In this document: positions 1 through 11,354 of the stretch, in pieces
Position numbering within the stretch: position 1 is the first letter of the stretch
Layout: each line of letters begins with the position of its first letter
Source: Cellvibrionaceae bacterium
Lineage (GTDB): Bacteria > Pseudomonadota > Gammaproteobacteria > Pseudomonadales > Cellvibrionaceae
Reading direction: 5' to 3'
Length of the DNA stretch: 59,053 bases
NCBI GenBank assembly: GCA_028281575.1
Contig: JANQJP010000065.1
Location: 1 to 59,053, forward strand
The notes under the pieces: generated by a model
Databases searched by the model: none
Told to the model about the DNA's origin: nothing
What the model saw: only the letters and a program-made list of their open reading frames with translations
Translations under genes and position numbers: made by a program

Positions 1-215
1 CATCCATGCAGTCGTCGATAACTGCTCCTGCGTTATTCTACCTCCTGCATCCATGCAGTCGTCGGCAATTGCTCCTGCATTGCTCTAACACCCGCCATCT
101 ATGGCGGAGCATGAATTGACGGTTTTTGAACCTATCACCGGCACACAAACGCATACGTGCCAAAATATAGGTGAAAACTCTCCTAGGTATAATGTGCTAC
201 GTGCATACAAGAGTA
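1..215 (-). repeat. Composite palindromic repeat element, copy A (truncated by window start)
   Basis: This is non-coding DNA. Positions 1-47 and 48-95 are two tandem units of the 48-bp repeat seen again at 31716-31798 and 58911-59053. They are followed by the small hairpin CCGCCATCTATGGCGG (93-108), then AGCATGAATTGACGGTTTTTGAA and an arm running to about 175 (ACAAACGCATACGTGCCAAA near the end). The boundary near 215 is approximate. The outer part matches copy B (31855-31867), but the inner arm stretch around 137-152 is different. The other arm would lie before the window. The element ends about 20-60 bp from the stop codon of the AraC-type gene. Confidence 0.8.
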
Positions 216-232
216 TTTTCTTGGTTGGTGTT

Positions 233-1264
233 TTACGTCACATTGAACAATTTTGCCCGTACAGTTGTTCGGTATTGGCGCGGTGTAGAACCATGGTATT
301 TCTTAAATAAGCTGCGAAAGTGTGTCGCGTCTTGATAGCCGCAATGGAACATGATTTCAGCGACACTTAGATTGCTGTGTTTGAGCAGTTCACGCGCTGT
401 TTCCATGCGCAGTTTTTGCAAGTAGTTGAGCGGTGTCTGTCCAGTAGCTGCTTTAAAACGCCGGTCGAAATTTCTGCGGCTCATGCTGCGCTCATTGGCG
501 AGAAAGTTAAAGTCAATTGCTTCAGCGATGTTATCGCCTATATGCGACTGCACTTCCAGCATATGTTCATCGGGGTGGGGGGGATTGAGCCCGTCGAGTA
601 GGGCGAGCTTTGAATAGCCGTGACGAACATCGTGAAAGAAATGCCGTTCAACTTCCGAAGAAATACTGGCCGAGAAAAATTGACTCACAAAGTGAATGGT
701 CAAGTCTCCAAGTGTGTTTACACTTCCTGTGCAGTAAAGACGCCCCGACTGAGTGATAAAGTACTTTGGTTGTAAACGGACTCTTGGGTATCGCGCTTTA
801 AATCGATCAAAAAAATACCAGTGCGTTGTCGCCACTTTGTCGTCGAGTAGTCCGGCTTCCGCCATGAAGCAGCAGCCAGTTCCCACGCCTGCGATTAACG
901 CCGAGCCGTTGGCGAAGATGTGCGTTAACCATTGGCATACGCTGCGATTTTTTTGCACGACGGGAAACGGATTGCGCCAAAGCGCAGGTAGAAAAATGAT
1001 ATCGGCTGTTTCGATATCTGAGAGTTGGCAGTCGACCTCGATCTTCACGCCTGTGTGCGTGCTTTTGGCTTCGCCATCAACCGACGCAATTATAATCTCG
1101 AGCTCTGGAAAATGATCGGAAACATCTTTTATCGATGGCGCCTGGGCGAGGCTGGCGGCGGACCTCATAAGTTCCATGGGAAGGGACAAACTCGTTGTCA
1201 AAACATTTTCGCAGGCAACGAAGACAATTTTCAGCGCTTTGGCTTTCATTAACGGATTACTCAT
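233..1264 (-). CDS. GlxA-type AraC family transcriptional regulator with DJ-1/PfpI domain
   Basis: Predicted cytoplasmic DNA-binding regulator. The N-terminal ~190 residues form a DJ-1/PfpI (class I glutamine amidotransferase-like) sensor domain, including the elbow GVGTGCCFMAEAGLL. The last ~100 residues are a double helix-turn-helix AraC domain (RRNFDRRFKAATGQTPLNYL, then a second helix-turn-helix ending near STPRQYR). The ATG at 1264 is preceded by GGAAG at good spacing, giving 343 aa. An upstream in-frame ATG at 1297 has no visible ribosome site. The gene is divergent from fabY across about 100-150 bp, so it may regulate itself or that gene (inference). Relatives respond to small metabolites such as quaternary amines, but the ligand cannot be told here. 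Confidence 0.85.
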   Translation of the reverse strand: MSNPLMKAKALKIVFVACENVLTTSLSLPMELMRSAASLAQAPSIKDVSDHFPELEIIIASVDGEAKSTHTGVKIEVDCQLSDIETADIIFLPALWRNPFPVVQKNRSVCQWLTHIFANGSALIAGVGTGCCFMAEAGLLDDKVATTHWYFFDRFKARYPRVRLQPKYFITQSGRLYCTGSVNTLGDLTIHFVSQFFSASISSEVERHFFHDVRHGYSKLALLDGLNPPHPDEHMLEVQSHIGDNIAEAIDFNFLANERSMSRRNFDRRFKAATGQTPLNYLQKLRMETARELLKHSNLSVAEIMFHCGYQDATHFRSLFKKYHGSTPRQYRTTVRAKLFNVT

Positions 1265-1415
1265 GAGCGCGCTTCCGGGCGTAAACGTTCTCAGCATATA
1301 ATTAATGTTGGGCTGTCTATTTTACCAATGTATTGTGTCTTAAATCACCTATTTTGCTGAGGTCTAACTACGTAGAATTCGCACAACATCTTTGCCGAAT
1401 CGTTTTAAATACCTT

Positions 1416-3263
1416 ATGCGAAATTATCTTCCTTTAATCACTGGATTTGGTGGCTTTAATGCCGCGGGGCGCAGCTCAGGCCACAGGGCATATCAACGCA
1501 TGGTCTATGAAAGCCTTGCCGGACCCGAACAAGGCGCAGTGCGCCAATCTTTAGCTTCCCTTATGGGGCTTAATCCGGACGATGAACGGAACATTTTGGA
1601 CGGCACCTTAATCCGGAAAATTGAACCAGAGCTATTCGACGCCGAACGAGCGGACCTGGCGTTGAATGTCGAATGTCACGGCCATTTGAATAGCCCGGTA
1701 GAGTTCGAACTCACTGCCCGCCAACTCCCAGCTCAAATTCCAGCTAACTGGGAAGTTTCGCCCTTTGATGAAGAGGGGAAGCGTTTCCGTGTGACTGTTA
1801 ACGGAGGCTTGGCTGCCCGCTTGGGTATAAAAGATGAAATGCAGGTTAAGGCGGCAGGTCAGCTTCCCAACGGCTTTGACCCTGGCAAATACTATCGTTC
1901 AACACATCACCCACGAGGCCTGCAACTGTCTGTTTTGGCGGCATCCGATGCGATAAATTCGCTCGGTATCGATTGGCAGAAAGTACGCGATGCTGTCGAT
2001 CCGGACGCTATTTCGGTCTACAGCTCCAGCGTTATGTGCCAGCTCGATCACACCGGTGTCGGCGGCATGATGAATTCACGGATACTGGGTAAGCGAGCGA
2101 CCTCCAAACAATTATCGCTGGGCTTTACCAGTATGCCGGCCGATTTCACTAACGCGTATGTGCTTGGAAGTCTCGGTGCAACGGGAGCTGTGACCGGCGC
2201 GTGCGCGACTTTCCTCTATAACCTGCGTTGGGCTGTTGAAGACATCCGCAGTGGTCGGCGCAAAGTGGCCGTTGTTGGTTGCAGTGAGGCACCGATTCTG
2301 CCGGAGGTGATAGACGGCTTCGCCGCGATGAGCGCCTTGGCGACCGATGACGATTTACGCAAACTTGATGGCGGTAGGGATATCAATTATCGGCGTGCGA
2401 GCCGGCCCTTTGGCGAAAACTGTGGTTTCACCATCGCGGAGTCCAGCCAATACGTTGTCATTATGGCCGATGACCTGGCCCTGGCGCTGGGCGCGGAAGT
2501 CTACGGTGCGGTTCCGGGCGTTTATGTGAATGCGGATGGGTTTAAGAAGTCGATTTCGGCGCCGGGCGCAGGTAATTATCTCACGATGGCGAAAGCCGTC
2601 GGTTTGGCGAAGACTCTGGTGGGTGAGGAGCTGATTCGTGACGCTAGCTTTGTGCAGGCCCATGGGTCTAGCACACCTCACAACCGGGTAACCGAATCAA
2701 AGATCTTCGACGAAATTGCCGCTGCATTTGATATCAGCGCTTGGCCGGTATCCGCAGTTAAATCGTATCTAGGTCATTCGCTTGGTCCGGCGAGCGGGGA
2801 TCAACTCGCGAGTACTTTGGGTGTGTTTGCTCACGGTATTCTGCCGGGAATAAAGACGATCGATGGTGTCGCGCAAGATGTTTATGCAGACAGGCTGTGT
2901 ATTAGCAATAAAGATATTGCGCTCGGTGAAAGTGCAGCTCAAATTGCATTTTTAAATTCAAAGGGCTTCGGTGGTAACAATGCCACGGCCACTGTGTTCG
3001 CGCCGAAGACAGCGTTAAGGTTTCTCGAAAATCGCTATAGCGAAGCCGAACTGGACGCCTATCGTGCTAAACGAGAAACCACTCTTGCAAATCGAGATCA
3101 TTATTTAGCTGGCGCCGACTTAGGCGATTTAAATACCAAGTACGAATTCGGTACTAATTTAATTGACGAAACAAAAATTGATATTTCCTCTGAACAAATA
3201 TCTTTTCCGGGTTATGCCAAGCCTGTAACCTTGGTCGATGATGAAGGTTTGGGTGGATTTTAA
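1416..3263 (+). CDS. fabY: Beta-ketoacyl-ACP synthase, FabY type
   Basis: A long KAS-family condensing enzyme. The order is a Cys-containing motif (GACATFL, nucleophile about residue 263), then two His motifs (AHGSSTPHNRV and SYLGHSLGPASG), giving the Cys-His-His triad. The N-terminus LPLITGFGGFNAAGRSS and total size (~615 aa, well above FabF/FabB at ~410) fit FabY of Pseudomonas, which condenses acetyl-CoA with malonyl-ACP to start fatty acid synthesis in the cytoplasm. I prefer the ATG at 1416 because it places the start about nine residues before GFGG as in FabY; a TTG at 1392 is the alternative. Neither has a good ribosome site. The stop codon overlaps the next start (TAATG). Confidence 0.85.
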   Translation: MRNYLPLITGFGGFNAAGRSSGHRAYQRMVYESLAGPEQGAVRQSLASLMGLNPDDERNILDGTLIRKIEPELFDAERADLALNVECHGHLNSPVEFELTARQLPAQIPANWEVSPFDEEGKRFRVTVNGGLAARLGIKDEMQVKAAGQLPNGFDPGKYYRSTHHPRGLQLSVLAASDAINSLGIDWQKVRDAVDPDAISVYSSSVMCQLDHTGVGGMMNSRILGKRATSKQLSLGFTSMPADFTNAYVLGSLGATGAVTGACATFLYNLRWAVEDIRSGRRKVAVVGCSEAPILPEVIDGFAAMSALATDDDLRKLDGGRDINYRRASRPFGENCGFTIAESSQYVVIMADDLALALGAEVYGAVPGVYVNADGFKKSISAPGAGNYLTMAKAVGLAKTLVGEELIRDASFVQAHGSSTPHNRVTESKIFDEIAAAFDISAWPVSAVKSYLGHSLGPASGDQLASTLGVFAHGILPGIKTIDGVAQDVYADRLCISNKDIALGESAAQIAFLNSKGFGGNNATATVFAPKTALRFLENRYSEAELDAYRAKRETTLANRDHYLAGADLGDLNTKYEFGTNLIDETKIDISSEQISFPGYAKPVTLVDDEGLGGF

Positions 3264-3850
3264 TGGACGAGGCGTCTTCACTTGCTGTTTCAGAACTGCA
3301 GAAAAAGGCCAGTATGGTAGGCGAGCGCCTAAAACAGATTAGAGAAAAATGTGGACTTTCCCAGCGCGAGCTTGCTCGCCGTGCGGATGTGACAAATGGC
3401 ACTTTATCTAATATCGAACAGGGCCGGGTAAGCCCCTCCATCGCTTCCCTCGAAAAAATTCTGGCGGCAATTCCAATGTCATTGCAGCAATTTTTTGCTG
3501 AAGAGGTGGATGTCTCTCCGTCTGTTTATCGCGCGCAAGATTTGGTTGAAATACACAAAAATGACGCGAATTATCGCATATTACCGTTGTCGGAAATCGC
3601 TGGTTTTGGCGACGCCTATATCGCCCACCAAATATACGCGCCTGGTGCAAAAGTGACATCCGAATGGATGGTTCGCAGTGGCACAATCGCAGGGATTATT
3701 GTGAGTGGCCGTCTCGATCTGGTGCTTGACGGTGTGCTGCACAATTTAAGTGTTGGCGACGGTTTCAGCTTTTCTATTCATCGATCCCATACGTTTAAAA
3801 ATACTTCATCTGAAGCCTGCACTGTTGTCAGCGTCTCATTTAGTGATTAA
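3263..3850 (+). CDS. XRE-family regulator with C-terminal cupin domain
   Basis: 195 aa. Residues ~18-72 form a lambda-repressor-like helix-turn-helix (GERLKQIREKCGLSQRELAR, then NGTLSNIEQGRVSPSIASLE). Residues ~110-193 look like a small cupin barrel (SGTIAGIIVSGRLDLVLDG, GDGFSFSIHRSHTF). This is the PuuR-like layout of an XRE DNA-binding head on a ligand-sensing cupin. Its ATG shares a base with the fabY stop codon, so translation is likely coupled and the pair probably forms one operon. The ligand is unknown; polyamine or amino-acid metabolites are usual for the family. Control of fabY or of the following fad genes is only inference. Confidence 0.85.
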   Translation: MDEASSLAVSELQKKASMVGERLKQIREKCGLSQRELARRADVTNGTLSNIEQGRVSPSIASLEKILAAIPMSLQQFFAEEVDVSPSVYRAQDLVEIHKNDANYRILPLSEIAGFGDAYIAHQIYAPGAKVTSEWMVRSGTIAGIIVSGRLDLVLDGVLHNLSVGDGFSFSIHRSHTFKNTSSEACTVVSVSFSD

Positions 3851-3982
3851 CTGTTAGTTTTCCTTCCATTTTCGTACACGTCGTGAGAATGGCGCAAAAT
3901 GCAGCGGTAATTGAGCGGTTTCGCCTGTAAATTCACGCCTCTCTCATCCATACTTTCAAAAAATAAATGATGAGGGCTCCCC

Positions 3983-6163
3983 ATGTCTAAGGAGAAAGTG
4001 TTTGACGGCAATGCCTTTGTTCTAGAAACGCTGGATGACGGTTTGCTTGGATTAACCTTTGATTTACAAGGTGAATCTGTCAACAAGTTCAACGTCGCGG
4101 CTATGCAAGAACTTCAGGCTGCGCTTGATTTACTTGAGAGTACCAACGGAATACGTGGGCTTTTAATAAAAAGTGCGAAAAATGTATTTGTTGTCGGCGC
4201 CGATATCACCGAATTTGGAGCTGTATTTGCCGCCGGGGAAAAAGCGATAAAAGACCGCTTGCAAAGTTATAACGATATTTTTAATCGCATCGAAGATCTC
4301 CCGTTCCCAACCGTCGTCGCCGTTAATGGTTATGCGCTTGGTGGCGGTATGGAATTTTGTTTGGCATGTGATTATCGCGTCGCGAGTGAAAACGCGAAGC
4401 TCGGTTTGCCTGAAACCAAGCTGGGGATTATTCCGGGGTGGGGCGGTACCGTAAGATTACCGCGCTTGGCAGGTGTCGACGTAGCGGTCGAGTGGATCGC
4501 TTCTGGCAAAGAACAAGCGGCCGAAAAAGCCTTGTCCGACGGTGTGGTTGACGGTGTCGTGGGACAGGAGCACCTCCTGGACTCGGCACTGCGGGTATTG
4601 GGAGATCTTGCCGATGGCAAGCTGGATTACCGTGCACGCAGATCGCAAAAGCAGTCACCGTTGCAGTTAAATGATATGGAGTCAATATTGTCCTTCGAAA
4701 GCTCCAAAGCCTTTGTTAAAGGACAAGCGGGACGCAACTATCCGGCGCCTGTTGCAGCCATCCAGGTCATGCAAAACGCAGCGAAATTCGGGCGTCAAGA
4801 CGCACAGAATTTTGAAATCGACGAATTTACCAAGCTTGCGCTGGGCGATGTTGCACGTTCGCTCGTGGGCTTATTTTTGAGTGACCAGGAGCTTGGCAAA
4901 AAAGCCAAGGCTTGGGAAAAGCAGGCGAGCCAAGAAGTTTCCCAGGCTGCGGTGCTCGGAGCTGGGATTATGGGCGGAGGTATCGCCTATCAAAGTGCTT
5001 ACAAGGGCGTGCCCGTGTTGATGAAAGATATCGCACAGGAAGGCTTGAACCTCGGTTTGAGCGAAGCTTCGAAGTTGCTCAACAAACGCGTTGAGCGTGG
5101 CCGTTTGAGTCCGGCGGGCATGGCAGAGGTTCTTAATCGGATAAGCGCCTCCCTAAGTTACGATGGTTTTGGTCGTACTGACATTGTCGTCGAAGCGGTT
5201 GTAGAAAACGAAAAAGTAAAAAAAGCAGTTTTAAAAGAAAGCGAAGAGCATGTCAGTGGGGACACGGTTATTTGTTCGAACACCTCAACTATATCGATTT
5301 CATCACTCGCGACCGCATTGGAGCGCCCTGAGAATTTTTGTGGCATGCATTTTTTCAATCCCGTGCATGCGATGCCGCTCGTCGAAGTTATTCGGGGGAA
5401 ACAAAGTTCCGATGAGTCCATAGCCCGCACCGTGGCCTACGCCAACGCGTTGGGCAAAAAGGCCGTTGTGGTTAACGACTGCCCAGGCTTTCTGGTTAAC
5501 CGGGTATTGTTCCCATATTTTGCTGGCTTTTCGATGCTGCTTCGCGATGGCGCGGATTTTCAACATATCGATAAAGTCATGGAGCGCTGGGGATGGCCGA
5601 TGGGGCCAGCTTATCTTATGGACGTTGTAGGTATCGATACCGGCGTGCATGCTGAAGCGGTAATGGCGGCAGGGTTCCCTGAGCGTATGCAGCGCGATTT
5701 TAAGGCTGCGGTAGAGGTTTTGTATGACGAAAAACGCTTTGGCCAAAAGAATGGTATTGGCTTTTATGCCTATGAAAACGATAAAAAAGGCAAACCACAA
5801 AAAGTCATATTGGACGAAACCTATGACCTGCTAAAACCGCATGTGGCTGAACGCAAGGATTTTACCGACGACGAGATTATCGCAAGATTAATGGTGCCCA
5901 TGGCGACAGAATTACTTCGATGTTTGGAAGAGGACATTGTCGCTTCGCCTGGAGAGGCCGATATGGCGCTGATATACGGTCTTGGTTTTCCGCCCTTTAG
6001 AGGAGGTATATGTCGCTGGATCGATACCCTCGGTATTAAGAACTTCGCTGAGATGGCCTCGTCTTTCACGCACCTTGGACCGCTTTATCAGTTAACAGAA
6101 GACATGCAGGCAAAAGCGGATCGAGGCGAACTCTTTTATCCTTTGAGCGCCCAGGAGAACTAG
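3983..6163 (+). CDS. fadB: Fatty acid oxidation complex subunit alpha (FadB)
   Basis: Multifunctional beta-oxidation enzyme of 726 aa, close to E. coli FadB (729). The N-terminal enoyl-CoA hydratase/isomerase (crotonase) domain carries VVGADITEF and the oxyanion-hole region NGYALGGGMEF (~residue 115). The 3-hydroxyacyl-CoA dehydrogenase domain starts with the NAD-binding loop GAGIMGGG (~residue 325), followed by NTSTISI and HFFNPVHAMPLVEV. Two C-terminal dehydrogenase helical domains follow. The alpha subunit pairs with FadA in a cytoplasmic alpha2-beta2 complex. GAGGG-like sequence lies about 8 bases before the ATG. fadA starts 3 bases after the stop codon, so the two form an operon. Confidence 0.97.
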   Translation: MSKEKVFDGNAFVLETLDDGLLGLTFDLQGESVNKFNVAAMQELQAALDLLESTNGIRGLLIKSAKNVFVVGADITEFGAVFAAGEKAIKDRLQSYNDIFNRIEDLPFPTVVAVNGYALGGGMEFCLACDYRVASENAKLGLPETKLGIIPGWGGTVRLPRLAGVDVAVEWIASGKEQAAEKALSDGVVDGVVGQEHLLDSALRVLGDLADGKLDYRARRSQKQSPLQLNDMESILSFESSKAFVKGQAGRNYPAPVAAIQVMQNAAKFGRQDAQNFEIDEFTKLALGDVARSLVGLFLSDQELGKKAKAWEKQASQEVSQAAVLGAGIMGGGIAYQSAYKGVPVLMKDIAQEGLNLGLSEASKLLNKRVERGRLSPAGMAEVLNRISASLSYDGFGRTDIVVEAVVENEKVKKAVLKESEEHVSGDTVICSNTSTISISSLATALERPENFCGMHFFNPVHAMPLVEVIRGKQSSDESIARTVAYANALGKKAVVVNDCPGFLVNRVLFPYFAGFSMLLRDGADFQHIDKVMERWGWPMGPAYLMDVVGIDTGVHAEAVMAAGFPERMQRDFKAAVEVLYDEKRFGQKNGIGFYAYENDKKGKPQKVILDETYDLLKPHVAERKDFTDDEIIARLMVPMATELLRCLEEDIVASPGEADMALIYGLGFPPFRGGICRWIDTLGIKNFAEMASSFTHLGPLYQLTEDMQAKADRGELFYPLSAQEN

Positions 6164-7342
<1,179 letters not shown>

Positions 7343-7544
7343 CTATAACTCGGTGATGCATCATTTTATTCTGCTTGTCTAATTCTCTCGTCAGGTCGCT
7401 GTGCTGCAGTTGATGTTGAACCTCAACAGGCCTTGTGGCACAATGGCCGACCTCCTGAGATAGCAGGGCCAGGAAAAGCCCAATAAATCTTTATAAATCA
7501 TGGGTTTATAGCTTAATTCTCTAGAAGATTCTTATATAGATTTT

Positions 7545-7629
<85 letters not shown>

Positions 7630-7684
7630 ACCTCTATATAGGTTTGTTCTTCCGGCTCTCCTAATTATTTTTACGAGAAAAATT

Positions 7685-9007
7685 ATGCAAGTTTCCGTTG
7701 AAACAACTTCTGGTTTAGAGCGTCGTATCACCGTTGGCATTCCTGCCAATGTTGTTGACGACGAAGTCCAAAAACGTCTTCAGAAAGCTGCTAAGACTGT
7801 CAAAATCAACGGTTTCCGTAAGGGCAAAGTGCCTATTAAAGTTGTCAAACAACGCTTTGGCGAGGGTGTTCGTCAGGAAGTGCTTGGTGACGCAATCAAT
7901 CGTTCCTTTTACGACGCGGTGCAAAAAGAGTCGCTGCGCCCGGCGGGTGCCCCGCACATTGAACCAAAGACTATGGAAGAGGGCGCGGACGTAGAATACG
8001 TGGCGACCTTTGAGATATATCCCACAATCGAGTTGGCAGATATGTCTGAAGTGAGCATTGTCAAATATGAAGCGGAGATCGAAGAAGCTGATATTGACAC
8101 GATGATCGAAACGTTGCGTAAAAGCCAGGCTGATTGGACAGCAAAAGAAGGTGCGGCAGAAGATGGTGATCGGCTCAAGATAAGTTATGTTGGCACTAAG
8201 GGCGGTGAGGCGTTTGATGGTGGCAGCGCTGAAGGACAGCTATTGGTGCTGGGTTCCAAAAGCATGATTCCTGGTTTTGAAGACGGATTGATCGGTGCGA
8301 GCAAGGGTGAAAATAAGGCGCTTGAGCTGACCTTCCCAAATGAGTATCAGGTTGAAGATTTACGAGGTGCTGATGCTGTCTTTGACGTTAAGGTCGATGA
8401 GGTAGAACAGCAAAACCTTCCCGATTTAGATACCACTTTTTTCGAAAAATTTGGTGTTCACGACGGTGACGCCGAAAAATTTCGCAGCGAAGTCAAAAAC
8501 AATATGGAGCGCGAAAAGCGCAAAGCCCTTCGAAACAAGCTCAAAGAGCAGGTGATGGATGCGCTTGTTACTGCTCATGAAATTGATCTACCCAAGGCGC
8601 TTATTGATAGTGAAGTAAAAGTACTTCGCGACCAGGCAGTTCAACAATATGGTGCTATTGCTGACAAAATTGACGTCAACGCCTTGTTGCCTGATGAAAT
8701 GTTTGCCGACCAAGCGAAAAAACGCACCGCACTGGGTCTAATAGTATCCGAGATCGTCAAAAGCGAGTCGCTGAGTGCGGACAAGGATAAAGTGCGGGAA
8801 ATTATTGAGGAAGCCGCTTCTACCTATGAGAGCCCGCAAGAGGTCATTGAATATTACTACGCAAATGAGCAGCTTTTATCCAATGCTGAAGCTGCAGCAC
8901 TAGAAGAACAAGTAGTTGATAGTCTTCTTGCCAAGGTTTCGCTCACCGAGAAGCGTGTGAGTTATGAGGAGGCTGTGAAGCCGCTGCAGCCAGAGCGTTC
9001 TGAATAG
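7685..9007 (+). CDS. tig: Trigger factor, ribosome-associated chaperone/PPIase
   Basis: 440 aa. The N-terminal ribosome-binding domain has the signature INGFRKGKVP (~residues 41-50) that docks at the exit tunnel next to L23. An FKBP-type peptidyl-prolyl isomerase domain covers about 160-245 (GDRLKISYVGTKGGEAFDGG). A long helical SurA-like C-terminal chaperone domain follows. It binds nascent chains and isomerises X-Pro bonds. It heads the tig-clpP-clpX-lon cluster and is followed by its own strong terminator, so clpP probably has a separate promoter. No oddities. Confidence 0.97.
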   Translation: MQVSVETTSGLERRITVGIPANVVDDEVQKRLQKAAKTVKINGFRKGKVPIKVVKQRFGEGVRQEVLGDAINRSFYDAVQKESLRPAGAPHIEPKTMEEGADVEYVATFEIYPTIELADMSEVSIVKYEAEIEEADIDTMIETLRKSQADWTAKEGAAEDGDRLKISYVGTKGGEAFDGGSAEGQLLVLGSKSMIPGFEDGLIGASKGENKALELTFPNEYQVEDLRGADAVFDVKVDEVEQQNLPDLDTTFFEKFGVHDGDAEKFRSEVKNNMEREKRKALRNKLKEQVMDALVTAHEIDLPKALIDSEVKVLRDQAVQQYGAIADKIDVNALLPDEMFADQAKKRTALGLIVSEIVKSESLSADKDKVREIIEEAASTYESPQEVIEYYYANEQLLSNAEAAALEEQVVDSLLAKVSLTEKRVSYEEAVKPLQPERSE

Positions 9008-9025
9008 GCTGTTTAACCAATTATT

Positions 9026-9050
9026 AAAGCCAGCTTATGCTGGCTTTTTT
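9026..9050 (+). terminator. Rho-independent terminator of tig
   Basis: The perfect 9-bp stem AAAGCCAGC / GCTGGCTTT encloses the loop TTAT and runs into six T residues, 18 bp after the tig stop codon. The leading A run makes it usable in the reverse direction too. Confidence 0.9.
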
Positions 9051-9270
9051 GACGGTTCTCGTCGTCACGCAGGCGCGATATCGCGCGAGCCGTGGTCAAA
9101 TCTCGCCCAACCTGGCGTATAGATAATCGATCTTTGGCCTTTTTCTCAGATCTGTCGTGAAAACTTGTTGTAAATAGGTAAAATGCAGCCATATAGGCTA
9201 ACCTGATAAGGTGATTCTCACTTATGGGTGGGGCTACTGAGCACGAACTTGGAACGGTATAAAAACAATT

Positions 9271-9900
9271 ATGAATGACACACTGGCCAGCATTAACAGG
9301 TTAGATACTTCAAATATATCCATGCCTTATGTCATTGAGCAGACCGCTCGAGGCGAGCGTATTCAGGATATATATTCACGATTGCTAAATGAGCGAGTGA
9401 TCTTCCTGGTGGGCCAGGTAGAAGACTACATGGCGAATCTGCTTGTAGCGCAGATGCTGTTTTTGGAAGCGGAAAACCCTGATAAAGATATTCATTTGTA
9501 TATTAACTCTCCAGGCGGTTCCGTCACTGCTGGCATGTCGATTCACGATACCATGCAGTTTATCAAGCCCGACGTGAGCACCATGTGTATCGGTCAGGCC
9601 TGCAGTATGGGTGCTTTCTTGCTGGCTGCTGGCGCAAAAAGTAAGCGTTATTGTTTGCCAAATGCGCGCACGATGATTCATCAACCTTCGGGTGGGGCGC
9701 AGGGGCAGGCCACCGATATCCATATCCACGCACAAGAAATTCTCAAAATACGCGAACGTTTAAATGGAATTATGGCCGCCAATACGGGAAAATCACTCGA
9801 AGAGGTGGCAGAGGCGACTGAAAGAGACAACTTTATGAGCGCCGAAGAGTCTAAAGCGTTTGGGCTTATTGACGAAGTTCTCTCTGCTCGAGCAGTATAG
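9271..9900 (+). CDS. clpP: ATP-dependent Clp protease proteolytic subunit
   Basis: 209-aa serine peptidase (family S14) that forms the double heptameric chamber fed by ClpX. The catalytic Ser112 is in [16 protein letters not shown] and His137 in [14 protein letters not shown]. The Gly-rich substrate strand [14 protein letters not shown] is intact. The ~260-bp gap from tig, with a terminator at its start, implies an independent promoter; I could not fix one with confidence. The ribosome site before the ATG is weak (GGAACG, ~15 bases upstream). clpX follows after 96 bp, presumably co-transcribed. Confidence 0.97.
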   Translation: MNDTLASINRLDTSNISMPYVIEQTARGERIQDIYSRLLNERVIFLVGQVEDYMANLLVAQMLFLEAENPDKDIHLYINSPGGSVTAGMSIHDTMQFIKPDVSTMCIGQACSMGAFLLAAGAKSKRYCLPNARTMIHQPSGGAQGQATDIHIHAQEILKIRERLNGIMAANTGKSLEEVAEATERDNFMSAEESKAFGLIDEVLSARAV

Positions 9901-9996
9901 GTCCTTGGGGCTTGTTTCTGCGGGCAAGCTGACTTGAATTTGATGTCACGACCCCAAGAGTGACATGTTAGTAGTAAAAAACGACTGGAGAAGGTC

Positions 9997-11283
9997 ATGT
10001 CCGACCAAAAAGGTGGGAACGACGATAATGGTAAGCTGCTCTATTGCTCGTTTTGCGGCAAGAGTCAGCATGAGGTTCGCAAGTTAATCGCTGGTCCATC
10101 AGTGTTTATCTGCGACGAGTGCGTCGACCTATGCAATGACATTATTCGCGAAGAAATTCAGGAGACCACTTCAGAAGGTTCGGGTGAACGTTTACCCACA
10201 CCTCTCGAAATTTCTGAAAAACTCGATGAATATGTCATAGGACAAAACCAGGCCAAGAAGGTGCTGGCAGTGGCTGTGTATAATCACTATAAACGCCTGC
10301 GCTTGGGAGACAAGGCTTCGAAATCAGAAGTTGAACTTGGTAAAAGCAACATATTGCTCGTCGGTCCCACTGGCAGTGGTAAAACTTTACTTGCTCAAAC
10401 ACTCGCGCGAATGCTAAACGTGCCTTTTACCGTAGCAGATGCGACTACGCTTACCGAGGCAGGTTATGTCGGTGAAGATGTAGAGAATATTATTCAAAAA
10501 TTGTTGCAAAAGTGTGATTACGACGTCGACAAAGCTCAACGCGGAATTGTTTATATTGACGAAATAGATAAAATTTCACGCAAGTCAGATAACCCGTCTA
10601 TTACACGCGATGTTTCTGGTGAAGGTGTTCAGCAAGCACTGCTAAAACTTATCGAAGGCACAATTGCTTCGGTTCCTCCTCAAGGAGGGCGCAAACACCC
10701 TCAACAGGAGTTTTTGCAAGTCGATACGGCGAACATCCTGTTTATTTGTGGTGGCGCTTTTGCCGGGCTGGATCGCATTATCCGAGACCGATCGGAAAAG
10801 GGTGGTATTGGATTCTCTGCCGAAGTGAAAAGTAAGGAAGCGGGTAAGAACGTCGGAGAAACTTTAAAGGAACTCGAGCCTGAAGATTTAATCCGTTATG
10901 GCTTGATTCCAGAATTTGTCGGCCGTTTACCCGTCATCGCAACGCTTGATGAGCTCGATGAAGATGCATTGGTTCGAATATTAAAAGAGCCAAAAAATTC
11001 GCTTGTTAAACAGTACAACAAGCTGTTTGAAATGGAAGGTGTGGAAGTCGATTTTAGAGATGAAGCGCTTGCCGCGGTCGCAAAAAAATCAATGGATAGA
11101 AAAACAGGTGCGCGTGGCTTGCGTTCTATTTTAGAAAACGTGCTGCTCGATACTATGTATGATCTACCGTCGCAGCAGGGTGTCGCAAAAGTGGTTGTAG
11201 ACGAAGCGGTTATTCAAGGGGAATCATCACCGTTGCTTGTTTACGAATCCATGGATACACCCAAAGCGTTGCCAGAGGAATAA
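9997..11283 (+). CDS. clpX: ATP-dependent Clp protease ATP-binding subunit ClpX
   Basis: 428-aa AAA+ unfoldase. The N-terminal C4 zinc-binding domain (CSFCGKS ... CDECVDLC, residues ~14-44) recruits substrates and adaptors. Walker A is GPTGSGKT (~124-131), Walker [10 protein letters not shown], and the pore loop lies in GYVGEDVEN. Sensor 2 is in the C-terminal domain ([15 protein letters not shown]). It unfolds tagged proteins (for example ssrA-tagged) and feeds ClpP encoded just upstream. GGAGAAGG about 5 bases before the ATG is a good ribosome site. A very strong terminator follows. Confidence 0.97.
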   Translation: MSDQKGGNDDNGKLLYCSFCGKSQHEVRKLIAGPSVFICDECVDLCNDIIREEIQETTSEGSGERLPTPLEISEKLDEYVIGQNQAKKVLAVAVYNHYKRLRLGDKASKSEVELGKSNILLVGPTGSGKTLLAQTLARMLNVPFTVADATTLTEAGYVGEDVENIIQKLLQKCDYDVDKAQRGIVYIDEIDKISRKSDNPSITRDVSGEGVQQALLKLIEGTIASVPPQGGRKHPQQEFLQVDTANILFICGGAFAGLDRIIRDRSEKGGIGFSAEVKSKEAGKNVGETLKELEPEDLIRYGLIPEFVGRLPVIATLDELDEDALVRILKEPKNSLVKQYNKLFEMEGVEVDFRDEALAAVAKKSMDRKTGARGLRSILENVLLDTMYDLPSQQGVAKVVVDEAVIQGESSPLLVYESMDTPKALPEE

Positions 11284-11313
11284 TACCGGCCTCGGCGTAC
11301 GTTTTTTATTGTT

Positions 11314-11354
11314 AATGCAATGAGGCCCCGCAAAGCGGCCTCATTGCATTTTTT
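11314..11354 (+). terminator. Terminator downstream of clpX
   Basis: A 14-bp perfect stem, AATGCAATGAGGCC (11314-11327) with GGCCTCATTGCATT (11337-11350), encloses a 9-nt loop and is followed by T residues. It closes the clpP-clpX unit and separates it from lon. Confidence 0.93.

Noticed and set aside
1264-1297. Upstream ATG of the AraC-type gene as the true start
   Set aside because: No ribosome-binding sequence before it, whereas the ATG at 1264 has GGAAG at good spacing. It remains possible.
2355-2681. Antisense open frames inside fabY, and similar frames opposite fadB, metH and the helicase genes
   Set aside because: They are shadows of strong coding regions, without start signals or recognisable protein features.
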